Below, piece after piece: positions 1 to 5,585 of a stretch of 7,415 bases of DNA. The notes beneath the pieces are model-generated. The model searched no databases. It had not been told where the DNA came from and saw nothing but the letters and a program-made list of their open reading frames with translations. A program made the translations under genes and the position numbers. Position 1 is the first letter of the stretch, and every line of letters begins with the position of its first letter. Source of the stretch: Candidatus Micrarchaeaceae archaeon (lineage in GTDB: Archaea > Micrarchaeota > Micrarchaeia > Micrarchaeales > Micrarchaeaceae); NCBI GenBank assembly GCA_027310535.1, contig DAIDAQ010000005.1, forward strand, positions 1-7,415. The letters are read 5' to 3'.

Positions 1-615
1 TATAATTACAACATGGGTGTGATCGTAGCCCCTAGGGTTGCCGTGGAGCTTTCGGATGTGACCGCGACCCCGTTAGGTTTTAACTCTACTGGAATTCAGG
101 TGTCAGGCAACCTGTTGGACATCGGCTCCGGAAATGCCTACTACTCGCAGGTATACGCGTACCTTCTATATAACAACACAGTGATCGCGTCCAACACCAG
201 CTATGTGGGTGAAATACTATCTGATTCGCCAACCGCCTTCAACCTTGTTTTGGTTCCGCAGGGAATGGAGCGCCCCCCTGGTGAGCAGCAGCTCGGAAGG
301 CAGGCCACGTCCAGGAATACTACTGCGCTCTCCCAGGCCAATTTGAGGGTGAAACTGTATGCGACGTATCAAGACGACATGGGCAATGGCCTCAGGTCGA
401 ATAGCTCCTCATATGTGGTATCAGCAGGCCCACAGGCTGGCTCAGGTGCCATAATACCCGGCAGCGGCAATTTTGCACTGCGCAACAGCAGGAACTCTTC
501 TAATACATACCTCTACTATATTGGTGCGAGCATTGCTGTGGCCGCCACCGTGGTTTACTTATACAGGAGGCGCGGCAGGGGTCTCAAGAGGAAAAAAGAA
601 AGGCAGGTAGCATGA
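1..615 (+). CDS. C-terminal part of a membrane-anchored surface protein (FxLYD/COG1361-like), 5'-truncated
   Basis: The frame is open from base 1, so the gene almost certainly begins before the window. The ATG at 13 is the first internal Met and is probably not the start. Counting from that Met (200 residues), residues about 10-80 form a beta-rich module with the pattern GNLLDIGSGNAYYSQVYAYL, then a short gap and VGEIL. This resembles FxLYD or archaeal COG1361 surface domains. A second strand-rich segment (about 110-137, LRVKLYATYQDDMGNG) looks like the end of such a repeat. Several N-x-S/T sequons suggest an extracytoplasmic location. A hydrophobic helix (about 165-184) followed by an Arg/Lys-rich tail is a typical C-terminal anchor with the tail in the cytoplasm. 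An ABC permease of the MacB/FtsX family follows on the same strand, a common archaeal pairing, so it may be the transporter's extracellular partner. Partner and substrate are inferred. The family assignment rests on pattern, not on a search. Confidence 0.72.
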   Translation, partial: YNYNMGVIVAPRVAVELSDVTATPLGFNSTGIQVSGNLLDIGSGNAYYSQVYAYLLYNNTVIASNTSYVGEILSDSPTAFNLVLVPQGMERPPGEQQLGRQATSRNTTALSQANLRVKLYATYQDDMGNGLRSNSSSYVVSAGPQAGSGAIIPGSGNFALRNSRNSSNTYLYYIGASIAVAATVVYLYRRRGRGLKRKKERQVA

Positions 616-625
616 TTTGCATGGA

Positions 626-649
626 TTGGGCAGGGCCAAGCCCTCCCAG
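626..649 (+). promoter_or_regulatory. intercistronic RNA hairpin before the permease
   Basis: GGG at 628-630 pairs with CCC at 645-647. After one bulged C (631), AGGGC at 632-636 pairs with GCCCT at 640-644 around a CAA loop. A T-A pair and a T-G wobble extend the base, giving about ten pairs. It lies 10 bases after the stop of the surface-protein gene and 29 bases before the preferred permease start. No T-run follows, so a terminator is unlikely. Control of mRNA stability or of relative expression within the operon is a more plausible, unproven role. Confidence 0.5.
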
Positions 650-668
650 CATCTCTCCCGGCAGGTAT

Positions 669-672
669 GGTG
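669..672 (+). promoter_or_regulatory. GGTG ribosome-binding site deciding the permease start
   Basis: GGTG is a known archaeal Shine-Dalgarno core and lies 6 bases before the ATG at 679. The other in-frame ATG, at 667, overlaps this motif and would add four residues (MVYG) that permeases of this family do not usually have. I therefore take 679 as the start. Confidence 0.55.
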
Positions 673-678
673 TATGGT

Positions 679-1989
679 ATGGAGCTTAATGACACATTAA
701 GGCTTGTCTTCAACTCGATGAAGTACAAGCGGCTGCGCACGGTGCTTACAGTTATAGGGATAATGGTAGGCCCTGCAGCGATCGTTGCGCTGCTCACGAT
801 AACCAACAGCTTTGCTGGCAACATAGTCAACCAGCTCACGAAGATTGGCAGCACCACAATATACGTGACGCCTGGTGGAAGGCTCGCGCTCACGCCAACG
901 ACAGTTGCATCGATTGAAAAGCTGCCAAATGTGACAATTGCAGTGCCTTATTACTCATTTTCCGGCAACGTCCACGGGAACTCGAGCGAGTCCATAAGCC
1001 TCTATGCAGTAAACTTTGCAGACTTGGAGCGGGCTCTTCCAAGCCTATCACTACTCGAAGGCTCAGACTCCGGCGTGTCCGGAGCCATCCTCGGATATTC
1101 TGTTGCCTATCCTAACATAACAGGCGAGGCAAATTTGACCCCAGGGAAGGTTGTCAGCGTTGACCTCTCAAGGTCAGCAGCAGGCTCGTACGCCGCGTTT
1201 GTGATTGGGCGGGGAGGCGAAATCGCACCAGGAGGTTCCTCCGGCAGCAGAAGGTCGACATACTCATTTGTGGCCCGCGGAGTCTACAGCAAATTCGGGC
1301 AGGGAATATTTTTCAATCCCGACTCCAGCATATTCGTTCCCTTGAGCGAAGGCCCTGCGATAAAGCAGAGCAACAACTATAGCGGCATCTTCGTTGTTGC
1401 TAGGAATGCAAGCTCTGTCAATGCAACAGTTTCGGCGATAGAGTCCATCATCGGAAGCGATGCGCGCGTTATAACAACATCCTCCATACTGAGCAGCATA
1501 GAATCTATTGAGAGCAGTGCCTCAGCCCTGCTCTTCGGCATCGCCGGAATATCGCTTATCGTTGCGTTCACGGGGATAATGACGACCATGTTCACTGCTG
1601 TTACTGAGCGCATAAAGGAGATCGGGGTAATGAAGGCGCTTGGATTCACAAGCAGGCAGGTAATGGCGCTCTTTGTCACCGAATCGCTCGTGATAGGGTT
1701 CATCGGCGGCGCGATAGGCGTCGGCATAGGCGGGCTTGCAAGTTATGCGGGCGCACCATTGCTCACCGGTGGCCTTGGGGGCAGGACGGCGTCCATGCCT
1801 GGCAATTCGCGTCAGCTAAGCGCCAGCCCGGTCTCAGGTGTCGGGTCGTCATCCCTACAGATAGCGCTTGACCCGGCTCTCATGGCCGAGGTTGTTGTCC
1901 TGACGACAGCCATGGGAGCGCTCGCCGGCCTGCTCCCCGCATGGAGGGCATCAAAGCTCATACCTGCAGAGGCCCTGAGGTCCCTGTAG
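679..1989 (+). CDS. MacB/FtsX-family ABC transporter permease
   Basis: A 436-residue membrane subunit of an ABC-3 (MacB/LolCE/FtsX-like) transporter. The N-terminus, MELNDTLRLVFNSMKYKRLR and then TVLTVIGIMVG, is the usual amphipathic start plus first membrane helix (about 21-46). An extracytoplasmic MacB_PCD-type region of about 230 residues follows, with several N-x-S/T sequons. Three more helices lie at about 284-308, 329-355 and 402-422. The hallmark cytoplasmic segment ERIKEIGVMKALGFT (from about 310) and the ending LPAWRASKLIPAEALRSL are textbook for the family. The loop between the last two helices is Gly/Ser-rich. In this family such permeases pair with a separate ATPase and often couple ATP hydrolysis to mechanical work or export across the envelope. 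No ATPase is visible here, so it is presumably upstream or elsewhere. The gene lies 63 bases after the surface-protein gene and is probably co-transcribed with it. Substrate unknown. Confidence 0.93.
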   Translation: MELNDTLRLVFNSMKYKRLRTVLTVIGIMVGPAAIVALLTITNSFAGNIVNQLTKIGSTTIYVTPGGRLALTPTTVASIEKLPNVTIAVPYYSFSGNVHGNSSESISLYAVNFADLERALPSLSLLEGSDSGVSGAILGYSVAYPNITGEANLTPGKVVSVDLSRSAAGSYAAFVIGRGGEIAPGGSSGSRRSTYSFVARGVYSKFGQGIFFNPDSSIFVPLSEGPAIKQSNNYSGIFVVARNASSVNATVSAIESIIGSDARVITTSSILSSIESIESSASALLFGIAGISLIVAFTGIMTTMFTAVTERIKEIGVMKALGFTSRQVMALFVTESLVIGFIGGAIGVGIGGLASYAGAPLLTGGLGGRTASMPGNSRQLSASPVSGVGSSSLQIALDPALMAEVVVLTTAMGALAGLLPAWRASKLIPAEALRSL

Positions 1990-2027
1990 CGTGCAGGGCA
2001 GGCAGCTCATTTCTGCAGCCCTGCGTG
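1990..2027 (+). promoter_or_regulatory. strong hairpin directly after the permease stop, with an alternative fold
   Basis: GCAGGGC (1993-1999) pairs perfectly with GCCCTGC (2018-2024), extended outward by C-G and two G-T wobbles (1990-1992 with 2025-2027). An inner GCAG/CTGC stem (2002-2005 with 2013-2016) closes a 7-base loop. The structure begins on the base after the TAG. A second copy of GCAGGG at 2032-2037 can compete for CCCTGC at 2019-2024, so two mutually exclusive hairpins are possible. No T-tract follows. It may be a 3'-end stabiliser or part of a terminator, but the role is inferred. Confidence 0.5.
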
Positions 2028-2091
2028 TGCTGCAGGGTGGATGTGCATTGCACCTCCCAATACCTTGTTGGCAAAGCCAATTGACCCCCTG

Positions 2092-2197
2092 TCTCTCCAA
2101 CCTATTTGCAATTTATGCGCGTCGCGCAGATCTTGCCGGTCTTTCCAGTTTGCCGCTGTCGGCCTCAAACATTTCGTCCTGCTGCCTCTCTCCAACC
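2092..2197 (+). repeat. 11-bp direct repeat TCTCTCCAACC, two copies
   Basis: Exact copies lie at 2092-2102 and 2187-2197, 95 bases apart start to start. Each is followed by an AT-rich stretch (TATTTGCAATTTAT after the first, GATATGTTGTATTGCATA after the second). They might be paired regulator sites upstream of the peroxiredoxin promoter or simple coincidence in a pyrimidine-rich region. The coordinates span both copies and the sequence between them. Confidence 0.35.
2116..2128. promoter_or_regulatory. 13-bp perfect palindrome, possible operator
   Basis: TGCGCG and CGCGCA flank a single T at 2122. The one-base spacer makes it a DNA palindrome of the kind bound by dimeric regulators, not a good RNA hairpin. 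It lies about 120 bases before the TATA-like box of the peroxiredoxin gene, which is far for direct repression but possible for activation. The regulator is unknown. Confidence 0.3.
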
Positions 2198-2244
2198 GAT
2201 ATGTTGTATTGCATATACTCGTGTAAATCCAAAGCGCTACCTTT

Positions 2245-2255
2245 GCTTAAAAAGC
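2245..2255 (+). promoter_or_regulatory. archaeal TATA-type promoter of the peroxiredoxin gene
   Basis: GCTTAAAAAGC contains the TTAAAAAG core (2247-2254), 39 bases before the ATG at 2286. Archaeal transcription normally starts about 26 bases after the box centre, here near 2277, which coincides with the GGTG motif. This gives a very short leader and argues against the in-frame ATG at 2259, which would lie upstream of the predicted transcript start. Confidence 0.55.
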
Positions 2256-2276
2256 TTGATGGTTGCAACTAGTAGT

Positions 2277-2280
2277 GGTG
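2277..2280 (+). promoter_or_regulatory. GGTG ribosome-binding site of the peroxiredoxin gene
   Basis: GGTG sits 5 bases before the ATG at 2286 and selects it over the in-frame ATG at 2259, which lacks such a motif. The Met at 2286 also gives the usual family N-terminus (MVKVGSKAPNFKL). Confidence 0.6.
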
Positions 2281-2285
2281 TAAAA

Positions 2286-2759
2286 ATGGTGAAGGTTGGA
2301 AGCAAGGCGCCGAACTTCAAACTGAAGGGGAGCGACGGGAAAACACACACGCTTGCTGATTTTTTTGGCAAGTATCTTGTGCTGTACTTCTATCCGAGGG
2401 ATATGACGCCGGGCTGCACGATTGAGGCCAACAACTTCAACAGGCGCCTGGGGGAGCTGAGGGCGCTTGGCGCAGAGGTCGTCGGGGTTAGTAACGACGG
2501 CCTGGAAAGGCATGCGAAGTTCACAGAAAAGTGCAGGCTGAAGTTCCTCCTCCTCTCAGACGAGACAAACAAGATGATGAAGGACTACGACGCTTATGGG
2601 AGCAGGGGTGTCTTCGGGATAGGAACGCTGCGCAACACTTACATAATAAAGGGCGGTAAGGTCGTGAAGGTCTTCGAGAAGGTAATCCCACTTAAACACG
2701 CCGATGAGGTAATAAAATCCATAAAGGGGCTTTCAGCGGGGGCGAAAGGCAAAAGTTAA
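2286..2759 (+). CDS. bcp: thioredoxin-dependent peroxiredoxin, Bcp/PrxQ family
   Basis: A 157-residue cytosolic AhpC/TSA-fold protein of the usual length for Bcp/PrxQ enzymes, which reduce hydrogen peroxide and organic hydroperoxides. The N-terminal GSKAPNFKL and the active-site block YFYPRDMTPGCTIEA are diagnostic. Thr41 and Cys44 are the catalytic Thr and the peroxidatic Cys. LLSDE (about 89-93) and GTLRNTYII, with the active-site Arg, are also typical. The canonical resolving Cys five residues after the peroxidatic one is absent (Asn49). The only other Cys is Cys83, in HAKFTEKCRLKF, on the helix that carries the resolving Cys in the alternative PrxQ subtype. An atypical two-Cys mechanism through Cys44 and Cys83 is therefore likely, though a one-Cys mechanism is possible. 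The gene has its own TATA-like box and a GGTG site. The ammonium transporter gene follows 36 bases later. Confidence 0.95.
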   Translation: MVKVGSKAPNFKLKGSDGKTHTLADFFGKYLVLYFYPRDMTPGCTIEANNFNRRLGELRALGAEVVGVSNDGLERHAKFTEKCRLKFLLLSDETNKMMKDYDAYGSRGVFGIGTLRNTYIIKGGKVVKVFEKVIPLKHADEVIKSIKGLSAGAKGKS

Positions 2760-2763
2760 AAAG
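2756..2763 (+). promoter_or_regulatory. TATA-like box of the ammonium transporter gene, overlapping the peroxiredoxin stop
   Basis: TTAAAAAG repeats exactly the 8-base core found before the peroxiredoxin gene, at nearly the same distance (40 bases) from the ATG at 2796. It includes the TAA stop of the peroxiredoxin gene (2757-2759). Read-through from the upstream promoter is also possible, so this box may add an independent start. GGAG at 2784-2787 is a candidate ribosome-binding site. Confidence 0.45.
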
Positions 2764-2795
2764 GGGCGCTGCGATAACAGCCGGGAGCTGGTACA

Positions 2796-4094
2796 ATGCC
2801 GATACCCGACCCTGCAGGCATGCTGAACAATCTCTGGGTCATGGTAAGCGCGCTGCTCGTCTTCATAATGACCTTTGCGGTTGCATTCCTTGAGGTCGGC
2901 GAGGCCGGGGAGAAGCTTGAAAGGAGCTTTTACAAGTCCATTATCATAGCCGGCACCGCCATAGCCGTGATGGGGGTAATAGGGTTCAACATTGCGTTTG
3001 CGCCCTCTTCCAATGGCGTTTTCGGGGATCCGCTCTATGCGCCCGGCTTCCTTTTCAGCTCGTTCTCTTCAGGTGCCACAGGCCTTCTGGATGTCTGGTG
3101 GTCGACGACCTCTGCGTATTTCAACACAAGCATATACACAAGCGCTTATTTCCTCTTTGAGGCTGCGTTTGCATCCGTCGCGTTTGCACTGGTGAGCGTC
3201 GTCGCCCTAAGGAAGGTCAAGCTCGGTGTGCTCGCGGCGTTTTCGATTGTCTACTTCGCGATAATCTGGGTGCTTCCCGCGGCGTGGATCTGGAACCCAA
3301 CTGGGTGGTTATACAAGCTCGGCGCCAGGGATTTTGCAGGGGGCCTAGTTGTGCATGCTGCAGCCGGCGTTGCCGGCCTCGCGCTCGTGATGCGCATCTG
3401 GTATGAGGAGAAGAAGATGGGGTTAAAGAGCAGCCCCAAGGTCCCGATAAAGATAAACAGCGGCTTCCTTACGCTGTCGATCCTGTTGCTTTGGGTCGGC
3501 TGGTTCGGGTTCAACGGTGGAAGCGTGCTGGCATTCGGTACGGGCGCGCTTGCCGTAGTGGTTGCCACGTTCCTCTCCGCTTCGTTCTCGCTCCTCACAA
3601 CGCTGCTTGTCAAGTTCCTGACCTTGCGCAGGCTGCCGACCCTCGACTGGGCAGCCAACGGCGTGCTGATGGGGCTTATAGTGATAACCCCACTTGCGGG
3701 CTTTGTCAGCCCCGCAGGCGCCGCAGCCATCGGCGCGCTGGGCGCGTTCGTCTACATCGCCGCTGAGGCGCGTATTAGCAAGGTCAAGTGGTTCTCTGAC
3801 CCTATTGGGCTCTTCCCAGGGCATTTTGTCGGCGGTGTGTTTGGGGTGCTCATGATCGCGGTCTTCGCGCAGCCTGTCTTTGCCGCGGCATCCGGCAACG
3901 CCAGCCTGCCTGGCGGGCTACTCTTCGGCGGAGGCCCAGCTGCGCTATACCAGCTTGCGGTCGAGGCGTTTGCAGTGGCCGTCGTCCTTCTCTTCGTGTT
4001 TGTGGCTTCGTACATCAGCATTTGGGCGATCGGCAGGCTGCTGAACGGGATAACAGATGCTTCATATTACAGGCAGAAGCTAACCAAAACCTAA
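2796..4094 (+). CDS. amt: divergent Amt-family ammonium transporter
   Basis: A 432-residue polytopic membrane protein, the normal Amt length with about 11 helices. It conducts ammonium (as NH3 or NH4+) into the cell. Conserved landmarks are DFAGGLVVH (Asp179 and His187, the first pore His), LLWVGWFGFNGGS (Trp236, Phe239), NGVLMGLIVITPLAGFVSP (about 288-306) and GLFPGHFVGG (His343, the second pore His). Phe121 in FEAAF fits the Phe-gate position. The family's N-terminal PGLAFFYGG-type motif is replaced by FAVAFLEVGEAGEK (about 27-40). The GAxAER-type motif after the gate is SVVALRK. The protein is therefore far from the bacterial AmtB type, and the first helices are the most altered. There is no added C-terminal domain. 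No GlnK/PII gene, the usual partner, is visible in the window, though the neighbourhood may continue outside. Transport is very likely; the exact clade is unknown. Confidence 0.93.
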   Translation: MPIPDPAGMLNNLWVMVSALLVFIMTFAVAFLEVGEAGEKLERSFYKSIIIAGTAIAVMGVIGFNIAFAPSSNGVFGDPLYAPGFLFSSFSSGATGLLDVWWSTTSAYFNTSIYTSAYFLFEAAFASVAFALVSVVALRKVKLGVLAAFSIVYFAIIWVLPAAWIWNPTGWLYKLGARDFAGGLVVHAAAGVAGLALVMRIWYEEKKMGLKSSPKVPIKINSGFLTLSILLLWVGWFGFNGGSVLAFGTGALAVVVATFLSASFSLLTTLLVKFLTLRRLPTLDWAANGVLMGLIVITPLAGFVSPAGAAAIGALGAFVYIAAEARISKVKWFSDPIGLFPGHFVGGVFGVLMIAVFAQPVFAAASGNASLPGGLLFGGGPAALYQLAVEAFAVAVVLLFVFVASYISIWAIGRLLNGITDASYYRQKLTKT

Positions 4095-4108
4095 CGCTTT
4101 GGTCCCGG

Positions 4109-4116
4109 TTTAAATA
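4109..4116 (+). promoter_or_regulatory. TATA-type promoter of the SIMPL gene
   Basis: TTTAAATA lies 39 bases before the ATG at 4148, in the 53-base gap after the transporter gene. The spacing matches the two upstream promoters. Transcription would start near 4139, leaving a leader of about 10 bases without an obvious Shine-Dalgarno motif. Confidence 0.5.
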
Positions 4117-4147
4117 ACTGCGATACGCAATAATTCCCAGTGCTTTT

Positions 4148-4885
4148 ATGAAAAACAAGATAATCCCAATCGGGATAGGTTTCGCGATTGTCGTCGCTAT
4201 AACGGCCTTGGCTGTTGCCGTGAGCCCGATCGCGCAGAAGGGTGTCACCCTGCAGGGGATCAGCCAGGCAAGCCTGCCGCAGGGCTACATAACAGTGACT
4301 GCGAGCGGCATCGTCAAGGCAAGGCCCACCGGCGCGCAGCTCGGCATAGCGGTGAACGCGACAGGCAACACAGTGGCAGAGTCTGTCTCAGCCCTCTCAG
4401 CTTCGCTCTCAAGGCTCAACTCGACCCTTTCCTCTTATGTCGCCAACATGAGCGACATAGAGACGACCTCGTATTACACGTACAAGACCTACAACAGGAG
4501 CACATACACTGCAGTTGAGACCATAAGCATCTTCCTTGAGGATAATAGCAGGCTCAGCCCGCTTCTCGGTGACCTTTCAGCGTTTAACGGCACGTACGTC
4601 ACCAGCGTCGCGTCAGAGCTTTCCACCGGCCAGATAAGCGCGCTGCGGGCTGCCGCGCTCCAGGCCGCGCTTGCAAACGCAACATCACAGGCTGAGGCAC
4701 TGGTGGCACCGCTGCAAGTCAGGCTGAGGAACATAACGGTTAACAGCTATTTTATAAGGCCTTACATCGTAAACGGCGGAGCCGCCGCAGATTCTTCAGC
4801 CCAGCAGAACCAGGCAGTCCCGGCTTATTTCCCCGGCAGGGGTGAGGTGTCTGAGAGCATAACTGCAATGTTCAGCTACGGCTGA
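4148..4885 (+). CDS. secreted or membrane-tethered SIMPL-domain (DUF541) protein
   Basis: A 245-residue protein with a short basic N-terminus (MKNKI) and a hydrophobic segment (about 6-26) that acts as a signal peptide or anchor. The rest is a SIMPL/DUF541 domain, the family of bacterial YggE and BP26. ITVTASGIVKARPTGAQLGI (48-67) is the family's opening strand, followed by AESVSALSASLSRL and then DIETTSYYTY (103-112) and ETISIFLEDNSRLSPLL. These match the usual DIQT..Y and V.V.L.D...L patterns. Seven N-x-S/T sequons (for example Asn70, Asn91, Asn147, Asn195) point to the cell surface. There is no Cys. The biochemical role of the family is not established; some bacterial members form ring-shaped oligomers or are linked to oxidative stress, which would sit well near a peroxiredoxin gene, but that link is speculation. 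Its 3' end overlaps the convergent DUF218 gene by 14 bases. Confidence 0.88.
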   Translation: MKNKIIPIGIGFAIVVAITALAVAVSPIAQKGVTLQGISQASLPQGYITVTASGIVKARPTGAQLGIAVNATGNTVAESVSALSASLSRLNSTLSSYVANMSDIETTSYYTYKTYNRSTYTAVETISIFLEDNSRLSPLLGDLSAFNGTYVTSVASELSTGQISALRAAALQAALANATSQAEALVAPLQVRLRNITVNSYFIRPYIVNGGAAADSSAQQNQAVPAYFPGRGEVSESITAMFSYG

Positions 4886-5528
4886 GCATCCCCTCCGGGG
4901 CCTTCAGACCCCGCTTTCTCCTTGCGTGGTCGAGGAATTCGCCATAAAGCTTCCTGTTGTACAAGACCTCGACCCCAGTGAGGGTTGAGAGTATGTTGCC
5001 GAGCCCTGACTCCCCAACATCAAAGAGCTCGTACGGCATGAAGGTCACGTTTCTGTAGGTCAGGCCTTTTGCCAACGCCCGCCCGACCTCCTCTGTGGTG
5101 AGATGCCTGCTGTCGTATTGTCTGGAGTAGTTCAGCATCGCGCTAACTATCTCTGTGCGCTTCATACCTAGCCAGTAATGCATGACGTACCAGATTATCT
5201 TTGGCAGCTTGATGCTTGCGCAGAAAAGGAAGATCCTGCCACCAAGATCCACCATTCCTTTTGACAGTTCTATGTTCTGGAAGCTCGTCAGGGATTCCTC
5301 CTCCAGCATGACATCAACGCCCGCGCCCAGCATCGGTTTAATGTGTTTGTATATGGATGCAGCCTCAGAGACCGATGGCCTCCCCGCATCTGTTCTTCCC
5401 CCGCAGAGCACGATCCTGCCTATCCCATTACTGCATACGAATTTCGCGAACCCCTCTACATATCCTTTATACCTCACATTGCCGCTGTCAAATAGATTGT
5501 ACCCAAGCAGCACCGCACTGGTCGCCAT
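4872..5528 (-). CDS. cytosolic DUF218/YdcF-like protein
   Basis: A 218-residue protein with the DUF218 layout. AVLLGYNLFD (5-14) gives the first strand. RYKGYVEGFAKFV (19-31) is the helix that usually carries the family's Arg. IVLCGGRTDAG (39-49) has the Gly-Gly turn, SEA is at 54-56, and EEESLTSFQNI (76-86) corresponds to the E..S..T.EN signature. IFLFCASIKLPKIIW (99-113) matches the VTS..H..RA strand, with His replaced by Lys. The fold is Rossmann-like. E. coli YdcF binds S-adenosylmethionine and SanA affects the envelope, but the reaction is unknown. Many members have N-terminal membrane helices; this one has none, so a cytosolic role is likely. An AT-rich box lies 43 bases before the start. 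It follows the coiled-coil gene after 57 bases on the same strand and meets the SIMPL gene tail to tail. Confidence 0.75.
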   Translation of the reverse strand: MATSAVLLGYNLFDSGNVRYKGYVEGFAKFVCSNGIGRIVLCGGRTDAGRPSVSEAASIYKHIKPMLGAGVDVMLEEESLTSFQNIELSKGMVDLGGRIFLFCASIKLPKIIWYVMHYWLGMKRTEIVSAMLNYSRQYDSRHLTTEEVGRALAKGLTYRNVTFMPYELFDVGESGLGNILSTLTGVEVLYNRKLYGEFLDHARRKRGLKAPEGMLSRS

Positions 5529-5562
5529 CGCCCTGCACTCTCCCTGGGGCCTCTCACAGAAG

Positions 5563-5571
5563 TAATAAAAA
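5563..5571 (-). promoter_or_regulatory. AT-rich box between the coiled-coil and DUF218 genes (promoter and/or T-tract terminator)
   Basis: Read on the minus strand this is TTTTTATTA, 15 bases after the coiled-coil stop and 43 bases before the DUF218 start. Its position suits a TATA-like box for the DUF218 gene. The run of T could also end transcription of the coiled-coil gene, since archaeal termination needs mainly a T-tract. No stem precedes it. The two roles are not exclusive. Confidence 0.4.
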
Positions 5572-5585
5572 CGTTGCCCCGTGCC

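Larger units (their letters stand above)
1990..2244. other. long intergenic region without a supported gene
   Basis: This is the one long non-coding gap in an otherwise tightly packed window. Open frames across it (1991-2272 and an upstream extension of the peroxiredoxin frame from 2106) give Cys-, Pro- and Leu-rich translations without domain character, and I do not call them. After the hairpin at 1990-2027, a further GC-rich inverted pairing is possible at 2035-2058. The remainder is pyrimidine-rich on the plus strand and holds the repeats listed separately. I see no tRNA, rRNA or clear C/D-box sRNA. An unrecognised small RNA cannot be excluded. Confidence 0.5.

Noticed and set aside
667..678. 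ATG at 667 as the permease start
   Set aside because: It overlaps the GGTG motif that is correctly spaced for the ATG at 679, and would add MVYG before the normal family N-terminus. It cannot be fully excluded.
1991..2272. Open frame of 93 codons in the long intergenic region
   Set aside because: The translation is rich in Cys, Leu and Ser with no domain pattern. It starts inside the hairpin after the permease, has no ribosome-binding site and overlaps the peroxiredoxin promoter.
2106..2285. N-terminal extension of the peroxiredoxin frame
   Set aside because: The extra 60 residues have no family counterpart and lie mostly upstream of the TATA-like box. The GGTG site and family alignment select the Met at 2286.
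3251..3824. Long minus-strand frames opposite the ammonium transporter
   Set aside because: They are antisense to a clearly conserved membrane protein. Their translations are low-complexity mirrors of it without domain features.
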